Part shown: positions 1-10,568 of the stretch, in pieces | Layout of the letters: every line of letters starts with the position of its first letter | How positions within the stretch are numbered: position 1 is the first letter of the stretch | Assembly (NCBI GenBank): GCA_032716605.1 | Contig: CM064509.1 | Location: 33,709,423-33,773,422 of the forward strand | Length of the DNA: 64,000 nucleotides | Origin: Paralithodes platypus | Taxonomy: Eukaryota > Arthropoda > Malacostraca > Decapoda > Lithodidae | Direction of reading: 5' to 3' | The notes under the pieces: generated by a model | What the model was told of the DNA's origin: nothing | Database searches by the model: none | What the model saw: the letters and a program-made list of their open reading frames with translations, nothing else | Position numbers and translations under genes: made by a program

Positions 1-256
1 AAAATAATGACTTGATCAATTTGCTGTGGCCCGTTCATTACTGGAGGAGAATTAATAAGAAATACCTTACATTTTCTCTCAATAATTTAACATGAATTTG
101 GATATTAAACATTTACTGAATTTGTGTAATGAGGGATTTTATTTTTTATTTTGTTTTATTTATTATTATTTTATTGTTTTATTTTTGTAATCACTCTTAT
201 CACAAACGATCATCTTGCCCTTACCCTGTAGCTTTATTACCATTGAAGTTATAGAA
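1..256. other. AT-rich DNA, nothing recognised
   Basis: Low-complexity T-rich sequence with no open frame, RNA gene or repeat family I recognise. It ends at the TTAA that opens the first family A element. Confidence 0.5.
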
Positions 257-630
257 TTAAGGGGACAGTGGCTGTTTGTTTGGTCTATTAATTAATTTAT
301 TCATATATATTTTTTAGTTTCCTCCCTAGACCTCCATCAAGCTTACAAAAACACCCCATAGACCCCCCTGCAAGATAGATTGTTACATTTTTTGGTAGAA
401 AATGTCCCGGCCAAAGGCCGATTCCTCCTAAAATTACAGGTTCGCTATTGCTCGCCAGGAAAAAATCGACACCTAAATGACACGAAGGGTCCTAATATTG
501 ACAAAGAAATGGGGTGAAAGGTCATACAATCCCCAAACTAATGGAACTGGTCAGCGTCTTAAAATCTCAAAACTAGTGGGGCTAAATATTAGGGAGAAGG
601 GGGTCCAGAAAACGGTCTGTCTCCCCTTAA
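257..630 (+). mobile_element. TTAA-A MITE, full-length copy
   Basis: A non-coding element bounded by TTAA on both sides, with imperfect inverted ends (GGGGACAGTGGCTG at the left, reverse complement of the right end GGGGAGACAGACCG). The interior carries the family landmarks in order: a CTAGACCTCCATCAAGCTTA block, a short hairpin around TTTTTGGTAGAAAA, a CCGGCCAAAGGCCG hairpin, a GCTCGC-type block followed by AAAAAATCGACACCTAAATG, then three to four degenerate ~31-bp units with the theme ATGGGGCGAAAGGTCTTAAAATC. It has no coding capacity, so any mobility would need a transposase in trans. TTAA targeting is characteristic of piggyBac-type transposases, but the GGGG ends differ from usual piggyBac CCY ends, so the class is inferred. 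Confidence 0.8.
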
Positions 631-710
631 GGAAGCAAACTATCAAAACTAGTGGGGCTAAGCATTAGGAGGGAGAAGGGGGTCCAGAAAAACTAGCTGT
701 CTCCCCTTAA
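631..710 (+). repeat. tandem duplication of a TTAA-A right end
   Basis: After the TTAA at 627-630 come GGAAGC and a second copy of the element's last ~70 bp (AAACTAGTGGGGCTAAGCATTAG through CTCCCCTTAA). GGAAGC follows both right ends (631 and 711), so element end plus flank was duplicated, by slippage or unequal exchange rather than a new insertion. Confidence 0.7.
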
Positions 711-845
711 GGAAGCGCAACTTGATGTCATGTATAACTCCTTGTTCTTGCCACTTATTAATATTGGTCAGAGCAGTTTTACATCTTGACATTCCTAATT
801 TATAATAATAACAGAGTATAGATGAGGGGATGTATGTACTCAAAT

Positions 846-3330
846 CCTATTTTTTTTCCATGTGAGTAAGGGAGACAAAAGGCAGAACTCCCTGTAACGA
901 GTACCTCCCCCGTAAATGAAAGAGTGGCAGTGCCAAAATCAAGGGACGTTCGAGCTAAAATGCCTGGACACACGGAGTTTGAAGCAATTTAAGTCATAGG
1001 AGAAGGGAAAGACTGATTCTGGGAGAGTTCCAGAGCTCAGCTGTTGAATAGAAGAAAGACAGAGTAACGTTTCACTCTTGGGTTGGAGAGTTGCACAGAG
1101 TAGGGATGGGATTGTGTTGCAAGACGGGTACTCTGTACCCTACATAGAGGAAGTGGTATACACTGGGAAAGCTCTGAGGAACACTGATTATTATAGTAGC
1201 GATAGAATAGTGAGAGAGATGCAACATTGCGGCGAAGAGAGAGAGATTGCAGAGAGTTGGTGAGTGGGCGGGAGTTAATGATACGAAAGGCTTTCCTTTC
1301 TACTTTGTCTAGGAGTGGTGTGAGAGGATCCTCCCCACACATGTGAACAATACTCAATACAAGGACGCACTGTGCCCCTGTACAGAGCAAGAAGCTGTGC
1401 AAGGTAAAGAACCCCTTGAGGCGGTTGAGCACACCCAGCTTCTGGGAGGCTGCCTTAGCAAGACTGGTAATATGGTCCTTCCAAGTGAGAGCAGAAGAAA
1501 AAGAGTCACCGAGAATATTGAGAGAAGATGAAGGATTGATTTTTGTATTGTTGAAGTGTAAGGGATAGTCCTCTGAGAGTTCTGAACGGGTAGTAAGATG
1601 AAGAAATTGGGTTTTGGAGGCATTAAAGGTAAAACGTTTTCTCTGCCCCAATTGGTAATAGTAGTTGGATCAGAAGACAAGTGTTGCATGGCTTCATTAC
1701 GTTTGTCTTTGAGGGATTGCTGGCTGAGGTATTCAGGAACATTATTTGAGTAGTGTAAGGTAGAGTCGTCTGCATATGAATGGATGGGACTGGAGGTACA
1801 GTTGATAAGATCATTTATGAAAATTAGAAAGAGAATGGGAGATAGGACAGAGCCCTGAGGAACACCAGAGTTGATAGGATGAGGAAGTGAACGATGGCCA
1901 TCCACAACCGCAGCTATGGAACGGCCGGAAAGGAAATTTAGAGACAAAGGCACAGATGGAGGGATAGAAAGCGAAGGAGGGTAGTTTAGAAATTAAAGAT
2001 TTGTGCCAGACTCTATCGAAGGCCTTCGATATGTCTAGTGCAATAGAAAAGGTCTCACCGATGTCCCGAAAGGAGGATGACCAAGAGTTAACATGATATG
2101 AAAGAAAATCACCAGTAGAGCCACCTTTAAGGAAGACATACTAGCGATCTGAGAGTAAATTATGAGAAGAGAAATGCTTGAGAAATTTGGAAGCAAGAAT
2201 AGTTTTAAAAACTTTAGAGGTACAAGAGATGAGAGCAATTGGACGATAGTTGGAGGATTGAGAGCAGTCACCCTTCTTTGGGACAGGTTGAATGAGAGCA
2301 AACTTCCAGCAAGAAGGGAAAACAGAGGAGAGACAGAGACGAAAGAGTTTGCCTAGGCAGGGAGTCAGCACGGAAGCACAGTTTTTTAGTACAACAGGAG
2401 GAACACCGTCCGGATCGTATGCCTTCTTAGTATAAAGCCCAGAGAGGGTAGAAAATACATCTTTAGAAGAGATTAGGATATTATTCATAAGTAGGAGAGA
2501 GGGAGGTATAGCACCGGAATAATCCAAGGTGGAGTTTCTAGCAAAAGTTTGAGCAAAGAGTTCAGCTTTGTCAGAGGAAGAAGTGCCATCAGAGTGGAAA
2601 AGGGGAGGGAAAGACGAGGAAGAAAAATTGTTGGAGAGGTTTTTGGCTAGATGCCAGAAAGCTTGGGAAGAGCTAGAGTTGGATAGTTCAGTGCATTTAT
2701 TATTGATGAAAGAGTGTTTGGCAAGTCGAAGAACAGATTTGGCTTGATTCCGGGCAGAAACATAGGAAGAATGAGATTCTTGAGTTTTAAGGCGTCGGTA
2801 CTGTTTGAATACTTCCTCCTTGTTGCGGACAGCAGTAGAACAAGCTTGAGTAAGCCAAGATTGTTTTGCATTAGACTGAGAGAAAGAAAATGGAATGTAT
2901 GCTTCCATGCCTGAGAGGATTACCTCAGTAATGCGTTGAGGACTCTCCGAGGGTCCCCGGCCACGGAAGCAAAAGTAATTCCATTGGAAATCAAAGAAGT
3001 ACTGCCAAAGAGCCTCCCAGTTGGCAGCGCCAAAGTGCCACAAGTGCCTCCGGTTGGGAGGATCGGGTGGCCGTACTGGAGAGATAGGACAGGTACGTGA
3101 CAGATATTAGTTTATGGTTGGAGGAGCCCAAAGGAGAGAAAAGATTTACAGTATAAGCAGAAGGGTTAGAGGTTAGAAATAAGTGAAAAATGTTGGGCCG
3201 CTCTCCGAAGTGATCCGGGATACGGGTGGGTTGCTGGACTAACTGCTCTAGGTCGTTTGAGATAGAAAAGATGTAGGCTTGTACCCCAGGTTTGTCAGTG
3301 GAAACAGAGGAATATATATATATATATATA
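846..3330 (-). mobile_element. LINE-J, jockey-like non-LTR retrotransposon, longest copy
   Basis: Reading on the minus strand, the segment encodes the C-terminal part of an APE-type endonuclease, a linker, a reverse transcriptase (RT) and the conserved C-terminal region, then a ~190-bp 3' UTR ending in an A-run (846-857 on the plus strand as T). The 5' end is lost at a short (TA)n at 3311-3331, so the N-terminal half of the endonuclease is missing. Related truncated copies lie at 8463-9308, 18366-18662, 43123-43993, 45615-45870, 56595-56990 and 61833-62185. Clade assignment (jockey group) rests on general RT resemblance only. Confidence 0.85.
1037..3300 (-). pseudogene. LINE-J endonuclease-RT pseudogene
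   Basis: The reading frame is broken into at least four pieces (about 3300-2990, 3043-2141, 1953-1660 and 1651-1037). The endonuclease remnant ends in a GSSNH motif where SDH is expected, so the catalytic Asp appears replaced by Asn. The RT contains KKGD...SNYRPIAL near 2300-2260, [14 protein letters not shown] near 1870-1830 and the catalytic YADD near 1785-1767. The C-terminal region (SLFYRYY...LWNSLP type) follows, with a frameshift. The ORF cannot produce a complete enzyme without repair, so it is an inactive fossil. Confidence 0.85.
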
Positions 3331-3627
3331 TGTAATATATCATTATTACATAGAGGGTAAGCACTGATCAATTATTGACATTAATTTGTGAAGCAAATTG
3401 CTGAAAATAGTGCATAAAATTGGTAAAAAAACAGTCTTATGTACCATAGATTAATAGGGATTACGAGGGTTAGTAGGCTAATGTATTATACAGTACATAC
3501 AAGAATGTTCATGTTTGTTTTCGAGCCGATTCCCGATCTTGACACTGTTAGCACTAGTTTATGTGACGATTGGGAGTCTATTGTGCTTGTTTATTTTCAC
3601 AAATTTAATTTAAGTCTGGCCTATTAA
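3331..3627. other. unassigned AT-rich spacer
   Basis: Nothing recognised. A 62-codon open frame at 3439-3627 has no recognisable domain and is of chance length. Confidence 0.4.
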
Positions 3628-3790
3628 ATTGCAGGCTCACTAACGCTTGTCAGGGCGAAATAAATACCTGAATGAGGCAAAACGTCTTATAATCGCCAAA
3701 CTATTAGGACGAAACATTTGAATAGTATTAAATTATTGGGGCATAATGGGGTGAGGGGGATGGTGCAGAAGGGGGGGGGGGGGGGGTAGG
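3628..3790 (+). mobile_element. TTAA-A fragment with poly(G) scar
   Basis: A degenerate right-hand half of family A: GCAGGCTCACTAACGC block, ATACCTGAATGAGGCAAAACG and two of the ~31-bp units are recognisable. It ends in an 18-base G run (about 3770-3787) where other copies have AGAAGGGGGTCCAG, so the native G5 appears expanded. A similar G expansion is seen in the copy ending at 20437. Confidence 0.6.
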
Positions 3791-4028
3791 ATTCAATACA
3801 ATCTTACTGGGCTTATATACAGTTGCTGGAGTTCTATTGTTGTGGCTCCATTATGTCCCTCAATGGAAGGTGACGCTTGATGGCTCCCGTGACGTGATTA
3901 TCTTCAGGCTCTCCTCACATCCTATATAGTCACAGAGATCAACCAACCTTTGACATCTTGGGGCACTGGCGATATATTCCTCTCATTACACTCAAAACCT
4001 CCATACCTAATATGAACATCTGGGAGTA
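3791..4028. other. unassigned spacer
   Basis: No feature recognised apart from low-level similarity to the 3' flank of the adjoining LINE-K fragment. Confidence 0.3.
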
Positions 4029-4662
4029 CAAAGGAGTAAACAGGAGTACAAAGAAAAACAAGCAACAACAGATCTTGCGACCCCTCAAGGTTACTTGCCT
4101 TCCAAAATACTGTTGTTTCTAGTGTCCAACAGTATTTCAGAGATATAAAAATATGAAAAGGAAATACCTCCCTGGGGATTAACATGGCAGGGAGGGGGGA
4201 CAATATTAATGAAATAGCACAATTAAGGAAATATTTTATTCATTTGCAATTGCAAGGTGCTTGTCATGGCGAACGGTGTTGCAGTCTATAACATCTCGGG
4301 GAAGTCCATTTCATAAGTTGACGACTCGATTGAAGAACACAAATTTGGATTCGTACAAAATGAATTATTTACCAATGATTTTGCAACCATTTCCACGTGT
4401 GTAGTTTAATCGGTCAATCGTAAAGTATTTACTACAGTTCATATTGTCGATGCCTCTGATGATCTTAAAGACTTGAATTAGGTCGCCTCTTAATCTATGC
4501 TTGGTTAGGGGAATCAGATGTAATTTTTGGTTAGGGGAATCAGATGTAATTCTTGGTTAGGGGAATCAGATTTAATTCTTCTAAACGTTTCTCATATGGT
4601 TTGTTCTTTAGACTGGGTATAATTTTAGTGACTGCATTGAAGACAAGATATATAATTCGGTC
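4029..4662 (-). mobile_element. LINE-K (CR1-like) 3' end
   Basis: On the minus strand this is the C-terminal RT region plus 3' UTR of the element seen in full at 49-55 kb: it shares the RLRGDLIQVFKI-type block, the block for TIDxxNYTRG and the 3' UTR segment recognisable by CAAGCAACAACAG. Stop codons and indels make it non-functional. A 26-bp unit (GGTTAGGGGAATCAGATGTAATTCTT type) inside the former coding region is triplicated at about 4503-4580. Confidence 0.75.
4503..4580. repeat. 26-bp tandem triplication inside LINE-K remnant
   Basis: GGTTAGGGGAATCAGAT starts at 4503, 4529 and 4555, giving an exact 26-bp period. The other LINE-K copies have one unit here, so the expansion arose after insertion. 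Confidence 0.8.
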
Positions 4663-4664
4663 TT

Positions 4665-5268
4665 CAGGTACCGGTATACTGTACATTCACATTCTTCAGG
4701 TACCGGTATACTGTACATTCACATTCTTCAGGTACTGGTATACTGTACATTCACATACTTCAGGTACCGGTATACTGTACATTCACATTCTTCAGGTACC
4801 GGTATACTGTACATTCACATACTTCAGGTACCGGTATACTGTACATTCACATTCTTCAGGTACCGGTATACTGTACATTCACATTCTTCAGGTACCGGTA
4901 TACTGTACATTCACATTCTTCAGGTACCGGTATACTGTACAGTCACATTCTTCAGGTACCGGTATACTGTACATTCACATTCTTCAGGTACCGGTATACT
5001 GTACATTCACATTCTTCAGGTACCGGTATACTGTACATTCACATTCTTCAGGTACCGGTATACTGTACATTCACATTCTTCAGGTACCGGTATACTGTAC
5101 ATTCACATTCTTCAGGTACCGGTATACTGTACATTCACATTCTTCAGGTACCGGTATACTGTACATTCACATTCTTCAGGTACCGGTATACTGTACATTC
5201 ACATTCTTCAGGTACCGGTATACTGTACATTCACATTCTTCAGGTACCGGTATACTGTACAGTCACAT
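4665..5268. repeat. 32-bp minisatellite, ~19 copies
   Basis: Nearly identical 32-bp units with the core CAGGTACCGGTATACTGTAC; unit starts are visible at 4697, 4729 and so on. The unit lacks stops in one frame, and because 32 is not a multiple of three the same frame cycles through all phases, producing a 246-codon open frame that repeats every 32 residues. That frame is a by-product of the repeat and not a credible protein. High unit identity suggests recent expansion. Confidence 0.95.
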
Positions 5269-5476
5269 TCTAGCTGATCAAAAAATGAAATAACACCTCG
5301 TTGTTTTGGTACTTGAGGCACCAAAATGGCGTCCAAAGACAAATATGGCCACTCTATCATACTACAGGATATCTATGAGGCACCCTTGAGAGTCATGATG
5401 CACATTTGATATTATACTGTAATCTTCAGTATTGTAGATGTTCCTGTTTGTTGTTTCGAAATCATCCAAACGTTCT
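5269..5476. other. unassigned spacer
   Basis: Nothing recognised between the minisatellite and the family C element. Confidence 0.3.
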
Positions 5477-5857
5477 TTAAGGGGGGTGACCTGCTTTTTG
5501 TTATTTCTGTCCTTTTCTCGCTTTCTCTCGCTTGTATCCATTCGGCCCCATTCAGCCAACTATTTAAAGACGTTTATCCCCATCTAGGTATCGATTTCTT
5601 CCTGGCGAGCGATAGCGAGCCAGCATTATATGAAGAAATCCGGCTTCGCCGGAGACATTTTTCTATCGAAAAATGTACAAATTTAGCCTGCTGTCAAACA
5701 AAACTAAAAAATATGCTGGCTCGCTACCGCTCACCAGTAAAAAATTGACACCTGGATGGGGATAAACGTCTTAAAACAGTAGGCTGAATGGGGCCGAATG
5801 GATACAAGCCAGAGAAAGATAGAAAAGGACAGAACAAAAACAGGTCACCCCCGTTAA
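5477..5857. mobile_element. TTAA-C foldback MITE
   Basis: TTAA-bounded and nearly palindromic. The left arm (GGTGACCTGCTTTTTG..., CTTGTATCCATTCGGCCCC, TTTATCCCCATCTAGGT, CCTGGCGAGCGATAGCGAGC) is repeated in inverse order in the right arm (GGCTCGCTACCGCTCACC, GACACCTGGATGGGGATAAA, GGGGCCGAATGGATACAAG, AACAGGTCACCCCC). The centre holds CCGGCTTCGCCGG and CATTTTTCTATCGAAAAATG hairpins. No coding capacity. The GCTCGC block and the AAAATTGACACCT that follows are shared with family A. Confidence 0.85.
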
Positions 5858-6417
5858 TGTTGCCAAGTTCTCTGCTGTATATCTCTTTCATCGCACCACC
5901 CTCTCTAATTCGTCTACTGATATTCCTCTGTCAACTAACTTGCATTTCTCTTACGTTTCTCTTTATGTGTCTCTCCTAACTCACCTTCCCCTTTCATTTT
6001 GTCCATTTATACAGTATATCTCACATCGCAGCTTCCTCTCTCATTCTTCTCTTGATATGCCTTACTCAGCTCCTGTTGTCCTCACATTTCCTCATGTACT
6101 TTTGGCAGGTGGATACCTTTAATCTATTCACCGTAAATTGCCCAACATTTTTGACAACTAACCTCTTGCAAATTAAGAACAAGAAACATTGAGAAAACAG
6201 TTCTACCAAATGGGAAGAGCCAACCAGGAAAACGTTTGAAATTGTACAGTCCGTTTACTCCAGCCCCGTTTTGAGCTACAAGAGGTTAATAGTAATGATT
6301 AATTGTCTATTTATAGTGAATACGCCATAGTAACTATTAACATTTCATTATATATAGCCTTCTTAAGGGAGCCCAGACTGTATTGTGCAGCATAATTTAC
6401 TGGTTCGGCTCAATGAC
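5858..6417. other. unassigned pyrimidine-rich then AT-rich DNA
   Basis: Short open frames at 5788-6122 overlap the end of the family C element and a T/C-rich stretch and have no recognisable domain. No other feature seen. Confidence 0.35.
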
Positions 6418-6746
6418 TTAAGGAGGGGGTTTAGTTTGCTCTCTATACCTCTATCAAACTTTTAAAAAACACCCACAAGACCCCCCTTCGATATAAATTT
6501 GTAAATTTTTCGGTAGAAAAATGTCCCAGCCGAAGGCTGATTCTTCTTGAAATACAGGCTCGCTATCGCTCGCCAGAAAAAAATCGACACCTAAATGGCA
6601 CGAAAGGTATTAATATTGGCAAAATAAATGGGGCAAAAGGTCTGAAAATCGCCAAACTAATGGGGCGAATGTCTTGAAATCTCAAAACTAATAGGACTAA
6701 ATACGAGGGAGGAGGAGGACTAAAAAAAAAAACTGCCTCCCCTTAA
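6418..6746 (+). mobile_element. TTAA-A MITE
   Basis: Bounded by TTAA at 6418-6421 and 6743-6746. It lacks part of the usual left arm but retains the CCATCAAGCTT-like block, the CATTTTTC-type hairpin, the GCCGAAGGC hairpin and the ~31-bp units, with an A9 run near 6722. Confidence 0.75.
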
Positions 6747-7271
6747 GTTTTATTAATCTGCCCAACCATGTCTAACCTGCTGTGTAGAAAAAATAGATTT
6801 CTCAAAGATATTTTTTTCCTTTTCACACTCTTCTTTTTTTCACGGTTTTCTATTCCTTATTATTATATATGGATAGCAATATGTCTGAGTTTGGTTGTCC
6901 TCATCTAAATGCCTCTCGTTAAGCTAGTAATAGTTCACATATTGATAAATTATATAACAATGAAAGCATCAGATCTTTTTAACTCTCTAAAACTTGGGTT
7001 AGTAGATACTTCTACGTGAATTGAAAAATGATAGCCATGTACGTACAATACGTTTCTTTAAATATTTCAATATTTTCGATTAAAACATTATTTGCCATTA
7101 GGTGATATACAGTACTTGATTTCTATCTGAACAAATTTTTAGATATATTATATATTATAATATATACTTTCTAATGAATTATGATTGATATATATTTAGC
7201 AATCTGTAGGTATTAGCACAGTACTCTGATCAATAGATTTAGCACTTAGTATCAACCAAGTTATGTTTCAG
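6747..7271. other. AT-rich unassigned DNA
   Basis: No gene or repeat family recognised. Confidence 0.4.
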
Positions 7272-7475
7272 GTAAACCCTCTGATGATTATGACGCCCTC
7301 TGACAGCTAATTATGGCTATCATTTCATTATTTGACAATTATATTAAGCTTAGGAAGAAATTGTGGGAGCTAGAGAGTTGAGTTAAATAGTTTTGACCCC
7401 TTTGATACCTGGAGATCCTTCCCAAATTGCACAAAGTCGTCTTATGATAACCCAGAATGAAGTGTAAAAATGCAA
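7272..7475. mobile_element. TTAA-B subgroup II MITE, degenerate
   Basis: Begins TAAACCCTCTGATGATTATGACGCC and contains TTGACAATTATATTAAGCTTAGGAAG with an inverted counterpart GATCCTTCCCAAATTGCACAAAGTCGTC. Terminal TTAA motifs are eroded. Resembles the copies at 10330, 19618 and 24113. Confidence 0.6.
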
Positions 7476-8012
7476 ATAGTGAAAGAAAAACTAGTATATC
7501 CATTAATGGTGTGTCATATTATGTGGTTGGCCTTACCAAAACATCAGGTAATAGAAATAAATAGATTTTTTTTTTTTATAAATAATGTTATGCACAAATA
7601 TTATACATAAAGTATTACAATCGATCATTCTAGTTCGTATCAGCGTCAACAAATGGAACTGGTAATAAGAAAAGTAACTCATAAAATATTTCCTTGTACG
7701 GTATGGTGTTTGTTTTCTGTATGTCAACCATCAATAATTTATGTGGTTGCCTTAGTAGTTGCAAGTGAATATAAATGTGTATAAAAGTGTATAGCATAAT
7801 TATCTTCACACACCACTCTCCAAAATATATACAGAACGCCCACACAATTTATCTTCATCTAATATTTGAATAAAACCAAGTCAAACTTTTTCTAAACCTG
7901 AACTTCGTAAAGGTCACAGCATTTCAATATTGTAAAGGAGTAAATAGCTTATCTAAGTCTTTGAGGTTACTAATGCAGCTCGTCTGAAGAAAAACAAAAC
8001 AAAAACAAAAAC
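7476..8012. other. AT-rich unassigned DNA
   Basis: Only short chance open frames; nothing recognised. Confidence 0.35.
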
Positions 8013-8038
8013 AATATATATATATATATATATATATA
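8013..8038. repeat. (AT)n microsatellite
   Basis: About 13 dinucleotide units directly preceding a tRNA-like retroposon fragment. Confidence 0.9.
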
Positions 8039-8112
8039 GGTGTAGTTGATTAAAGCGTCGGCTATCGTTCTGACGGTCGGCGGTTCGAACCCCACTGAGA
8101 TATTAGAAACAT
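8039..8112 (+). mobile_element. tRNA-derived SINE head fragment
   Basis: Contains an A-box-like TGTAGTTGATTAAAGCG and a good B box GGTTCGAACCCC about 32 bases further on, the spacing of an RNA polymerase III internal promoter. It lacks matched acceptor arms, so I read it as a SINE head and not a functional tRNA gene. Confidence 0.5.
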
Positions 8113-8127
8113 ATATATATATTCAAA

Positions 8128-8390
8128 AATATGCTACAGGGGGGCAATGCCTAGTGAGTTAATTGCTCAATAGGTGGCGTTCTGGGAGTGAGGGTCCGAG
8201 CCTGGAGGATGAGACTGTGAAGCATAGAGGCGGAGCAGCTTCAGAGATGGAATTGCTTCGAGCCGTGAAGCTTCACATGTCTCACTCCCTAGGCTGGAGC
8301 AAGACCTCACGGGCCTCACCGTGTTCAGCGGTAGAGTGTAAAGGCTATCAGCCTATGCCCGAGAGGGAGTAGTTGGAATATAGAAGAAAA

Positions 8391-8399
<9 letters not shown>
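8128..8399 (+). mobile_element. SINE-like retroposon F with poly(A) tail
   Basis: A ~260-bp GC-richer unit beginning near GCTACAGGGGGGCAATGCCT and ending CCTATGCCCGAGAGGGAGTAGTTGGAATATAG plus A13. A second copy is on the minus strand at 15655-15995, with the same start (GCAATGCCTGGTGAGTTA) and end (GCCCGAGAGGAAGTAAGTTGGAATATAG). Poly(A) tail and absence of coding capacity suggest retroposition. No clear Pol III boxes seen. The tail runs directly into (AT)n. Confidence 0.65.

Positions 8400-8450
<51 letters not shown>
8400..8450. repeat. (AT)n microsatellite
   Basis: About 25 units lying between the poly(A) of retroposon F and the 3' end of a LINE-J copy. Confidence 0.95.
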
Positions 8451-8452
<2 letters not shown>

Positions 8453-8462
8453 TCTCTATATA

Positions 8463-9308
8463 TTTTTTGTTCTATGTGGATGGTGGAGACAAAAGGCAAA
8501 ACTGACTGTGACGAGTGCCTCCCCCAGAGTTGACAGGGCCAAAATCAAGGAATGTTAGAGCCAAAAAGTCTGGACACACGGAGTTTGAAACAATTTAAGT
8601 TATAGGATGAGGGAAAGATGGATTCAGGGAGAGAGTTCCAGAGCTCAGCTGTTGAAAAGAAGAAAAATTGGGAGTATCGTTTCACTCTTGAGTTGGAGAG
8701 TTGTATAGAGTAGGGGTGGGAGTGTGTTGCAAAACGGGTACCGGTACATACACTGGTATACACTGAGAGAGCTCTGATGAACACTGATTATTGTAGTACC
8801 GGTAGCGATAAAATAGCGAGAGAGATGCAACATTGTGGCGAAGAGAGAGAGAGGTTGCAGAGAGTCGGTGAGTGTACGGGAGTCAATGACACGAAAGGCT
8901 TTCCTTTCTACTTTGCCTAGAAGTGCTGTGTGAGAGGATCCTCCCCATACGTGTGAACAATACTCAAGACATGGATGCACTGTGCCCCTGTACAGAGCAA
9001 GGAGCTGTGCAGGGGTAAAGAACCCCTTGAGGCGGATGAGCACACCCAGTTTCTGAGAGGCCGCCTTAGCAAGGGTGGTAATATGGTCCTTCCACGAGAG
9101 ACTAGAAGAAAAAGAGACACCGAGAATATTGAGAGAAGATGAAGGGTTAATGTTTTAATTGTTTAAGCATAAGGGATAGTCCTCTGGGAGTTCACAACGG
9201 GTAGATAGATGGAGATTTTTTTTTTTTTTGGAAGCATTAAAGGTAACAAGGTTTTCTCAGCCCCAATTGTAAATGGTAGTTAGGTCAGAAGATAAGTGTT
9301 GTATGGCT
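8463..9308 (-). mobile_element. LINE-J, 5'-truncated copy
   Basis: Minus-strand copy of the region from just after the YADD box to the 3' end: it includes the GVLNRLKGFF-, VERKAFRVIDSR- and LWNSLPES-type blocks, with frameshifts between them. The 3' UTR ends at about 8463 next to (AT)n. The 5' break at 9308 abuts another retroposon tail. Confidence 0.8.
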
Positions 9309-9637
9309 TTATTCTATCTATATTGCCGGACGCCTTACTCCCCTTAATGAGGGTGGCCATACACAGAATGCCCCCAAGCGGACCTATTCCCTGTAAGAGG
9401 GAACAACCCGAGCCAGTTTACTGAAGGACTAACAGGATTGACCACTCAATTTAGGATCCGTCCGACTCCGAGGCCATCTGTGTATTTTGTTAGCACTATT
9501 TTTTCTACAGTGGTGATCGGCTCGTCCATCCACTAACCTGCCTTACCCATAGATAAGCAGTACGGATTTGTATCAGGTTTACTCCCCTAGACAGGTTGCC
9601 GACCAAGGCTGACGAGTCCCAGCCACCCTTTATTACG

Positions 9638-9640
<3 letters not shown>
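9309..9640 (-). mobile_element. RTE-like retroposon 3' region
   Basis: On the minus strand the segment ends with GGCCACCCTCATTAAGG, then GTCCGGCAATATAGATAG. The end of the RTE-like copy at 24327-24590 has the same arrangement (GGCCACCCCTTCGGGG, then GTCGGGCAATAGATAGATAG). The shared tail indicates a related LINE or a SINE using that LINE's 3' end. No domain is recognisable in the remainder (GC-richer, 9360-9620). Confidence 0.5.
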
Positions 9641-9674
<34 letters not shown>

Positions 9675-9690
9675 GTGTGTGTGTGTGTGT
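9641..9690. repeat. (AT)n(GT)n compound microsatellite
   Basis: About 15 AT units followed by ten GT units. Confidence 0.9.
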
Positions 9691-9960
9691 CGTACTAAGG
9701 CAAGAAGGAGGTAACTGTGAATTTAACCCTGATAACAAAAAATAAATACAAATAAATAAATAGTCTAAGCAGTTTGGAAATAATTTCGAACAAAATTGCA
9801 AAGATTTCAGAATCATTTACCAAGAATGAAATCTATGGTTAACACAATTACTGTTTTTTTTTTTTTTCTGGTGAGACCACCCCAAAGATCTACCGGTATG
9901 AGCGTTATACAAAGGAATACCAATAACAAAGGACAAACATATTCCTAATGAGGGTACTGG

Positions 9961-10333
9961 TTAAAAAAGGGGAGATGCGCCGTTTATTTGCCTTTTTAAT
10001 TATATTTTTATTATTTTCTTAGTTTCCTCCCGATACCTCCATCAAATTTAAATAAAACATCCATTAGATCCCCCTTCTAGATTAATTTGTAAATTTTTCG
10101 GTAGATAATGTCCCGGCCGAAGGCCGGTGCTTCAAACATTACAAGCTCACTATCGTTCGCCAGGGAAAAAATCGACACCTAAATAGCACGAAAGGTCTAA
10201 ATATTGACGAAGAAATGGGGCGAAAGGTCTTAAAATCGACTAACTAATGGGGCAAGCATCTTAGCATCTGAAAACTAATGGGGCTAAACATGAGGGAGAA
10301 AAGGGTCCAGAAAACCGGCTCATCTCCCCTTAA
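9961..10333 (+). mobile_element. TTAA-A MITE
   Basis: Full set of family A landmarks, with the left end slightly eroded (TTAAAAAAGGGGAGATGCG). The right TTAA (10330-10333) is also the left TTAA of a family B subgroup II element, so one of the two inserted at the boundary tetranucleotide of the other. Confidence 0.8.
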
Positions 10334-10505
10334 CCCAGGATTATGACGCGTTTTTACGGTACATTCTGGCTATTATTATACGATTATATTTAGCTTAGGA
10401 AGGGTGCATGTAAGCCAGAGTTAATTGATTCCCACAGCTCCTGTTTAAGTTGTATACAATTTTCTAATGACAGCCATAATAAACTGCCCTAAAGTGCCAT
10501 GATCA
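10330..10505. mobile_element. TTAA-B subgroup II MITE, right end degenerate
   Basis: Starts TTAACCCAGGATTATGACGCG and shows the paired TAGCTTAGGAAGG / CCTGTTTAAG arms. The right TIR has decayed into GCCATGATCATTAC and an A-run. Confidence 0.6.
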
Positions 10506-10568
10506 TTACAAAAAAAAAAAAAAAATGGCTGTTACGCATGACTCCTTTCAGTTGGCATGTGAAGCTAT

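Noticed and set aside
4665..5268. Possible CRISPR array
   Set aside because: Units are contiguous 32-bp repeats with no variable spacers, in a eukaryotic context.
4553..5293. 246-codon repetitive open frame
   Set aside because: It is the 32-bp minisatellite read through; a 32-residue period arises automatically from three units.
8039..8112. tRNA gene
   Set aside because: Good B box but no closed cloverleaf; better explained as a SINE head.
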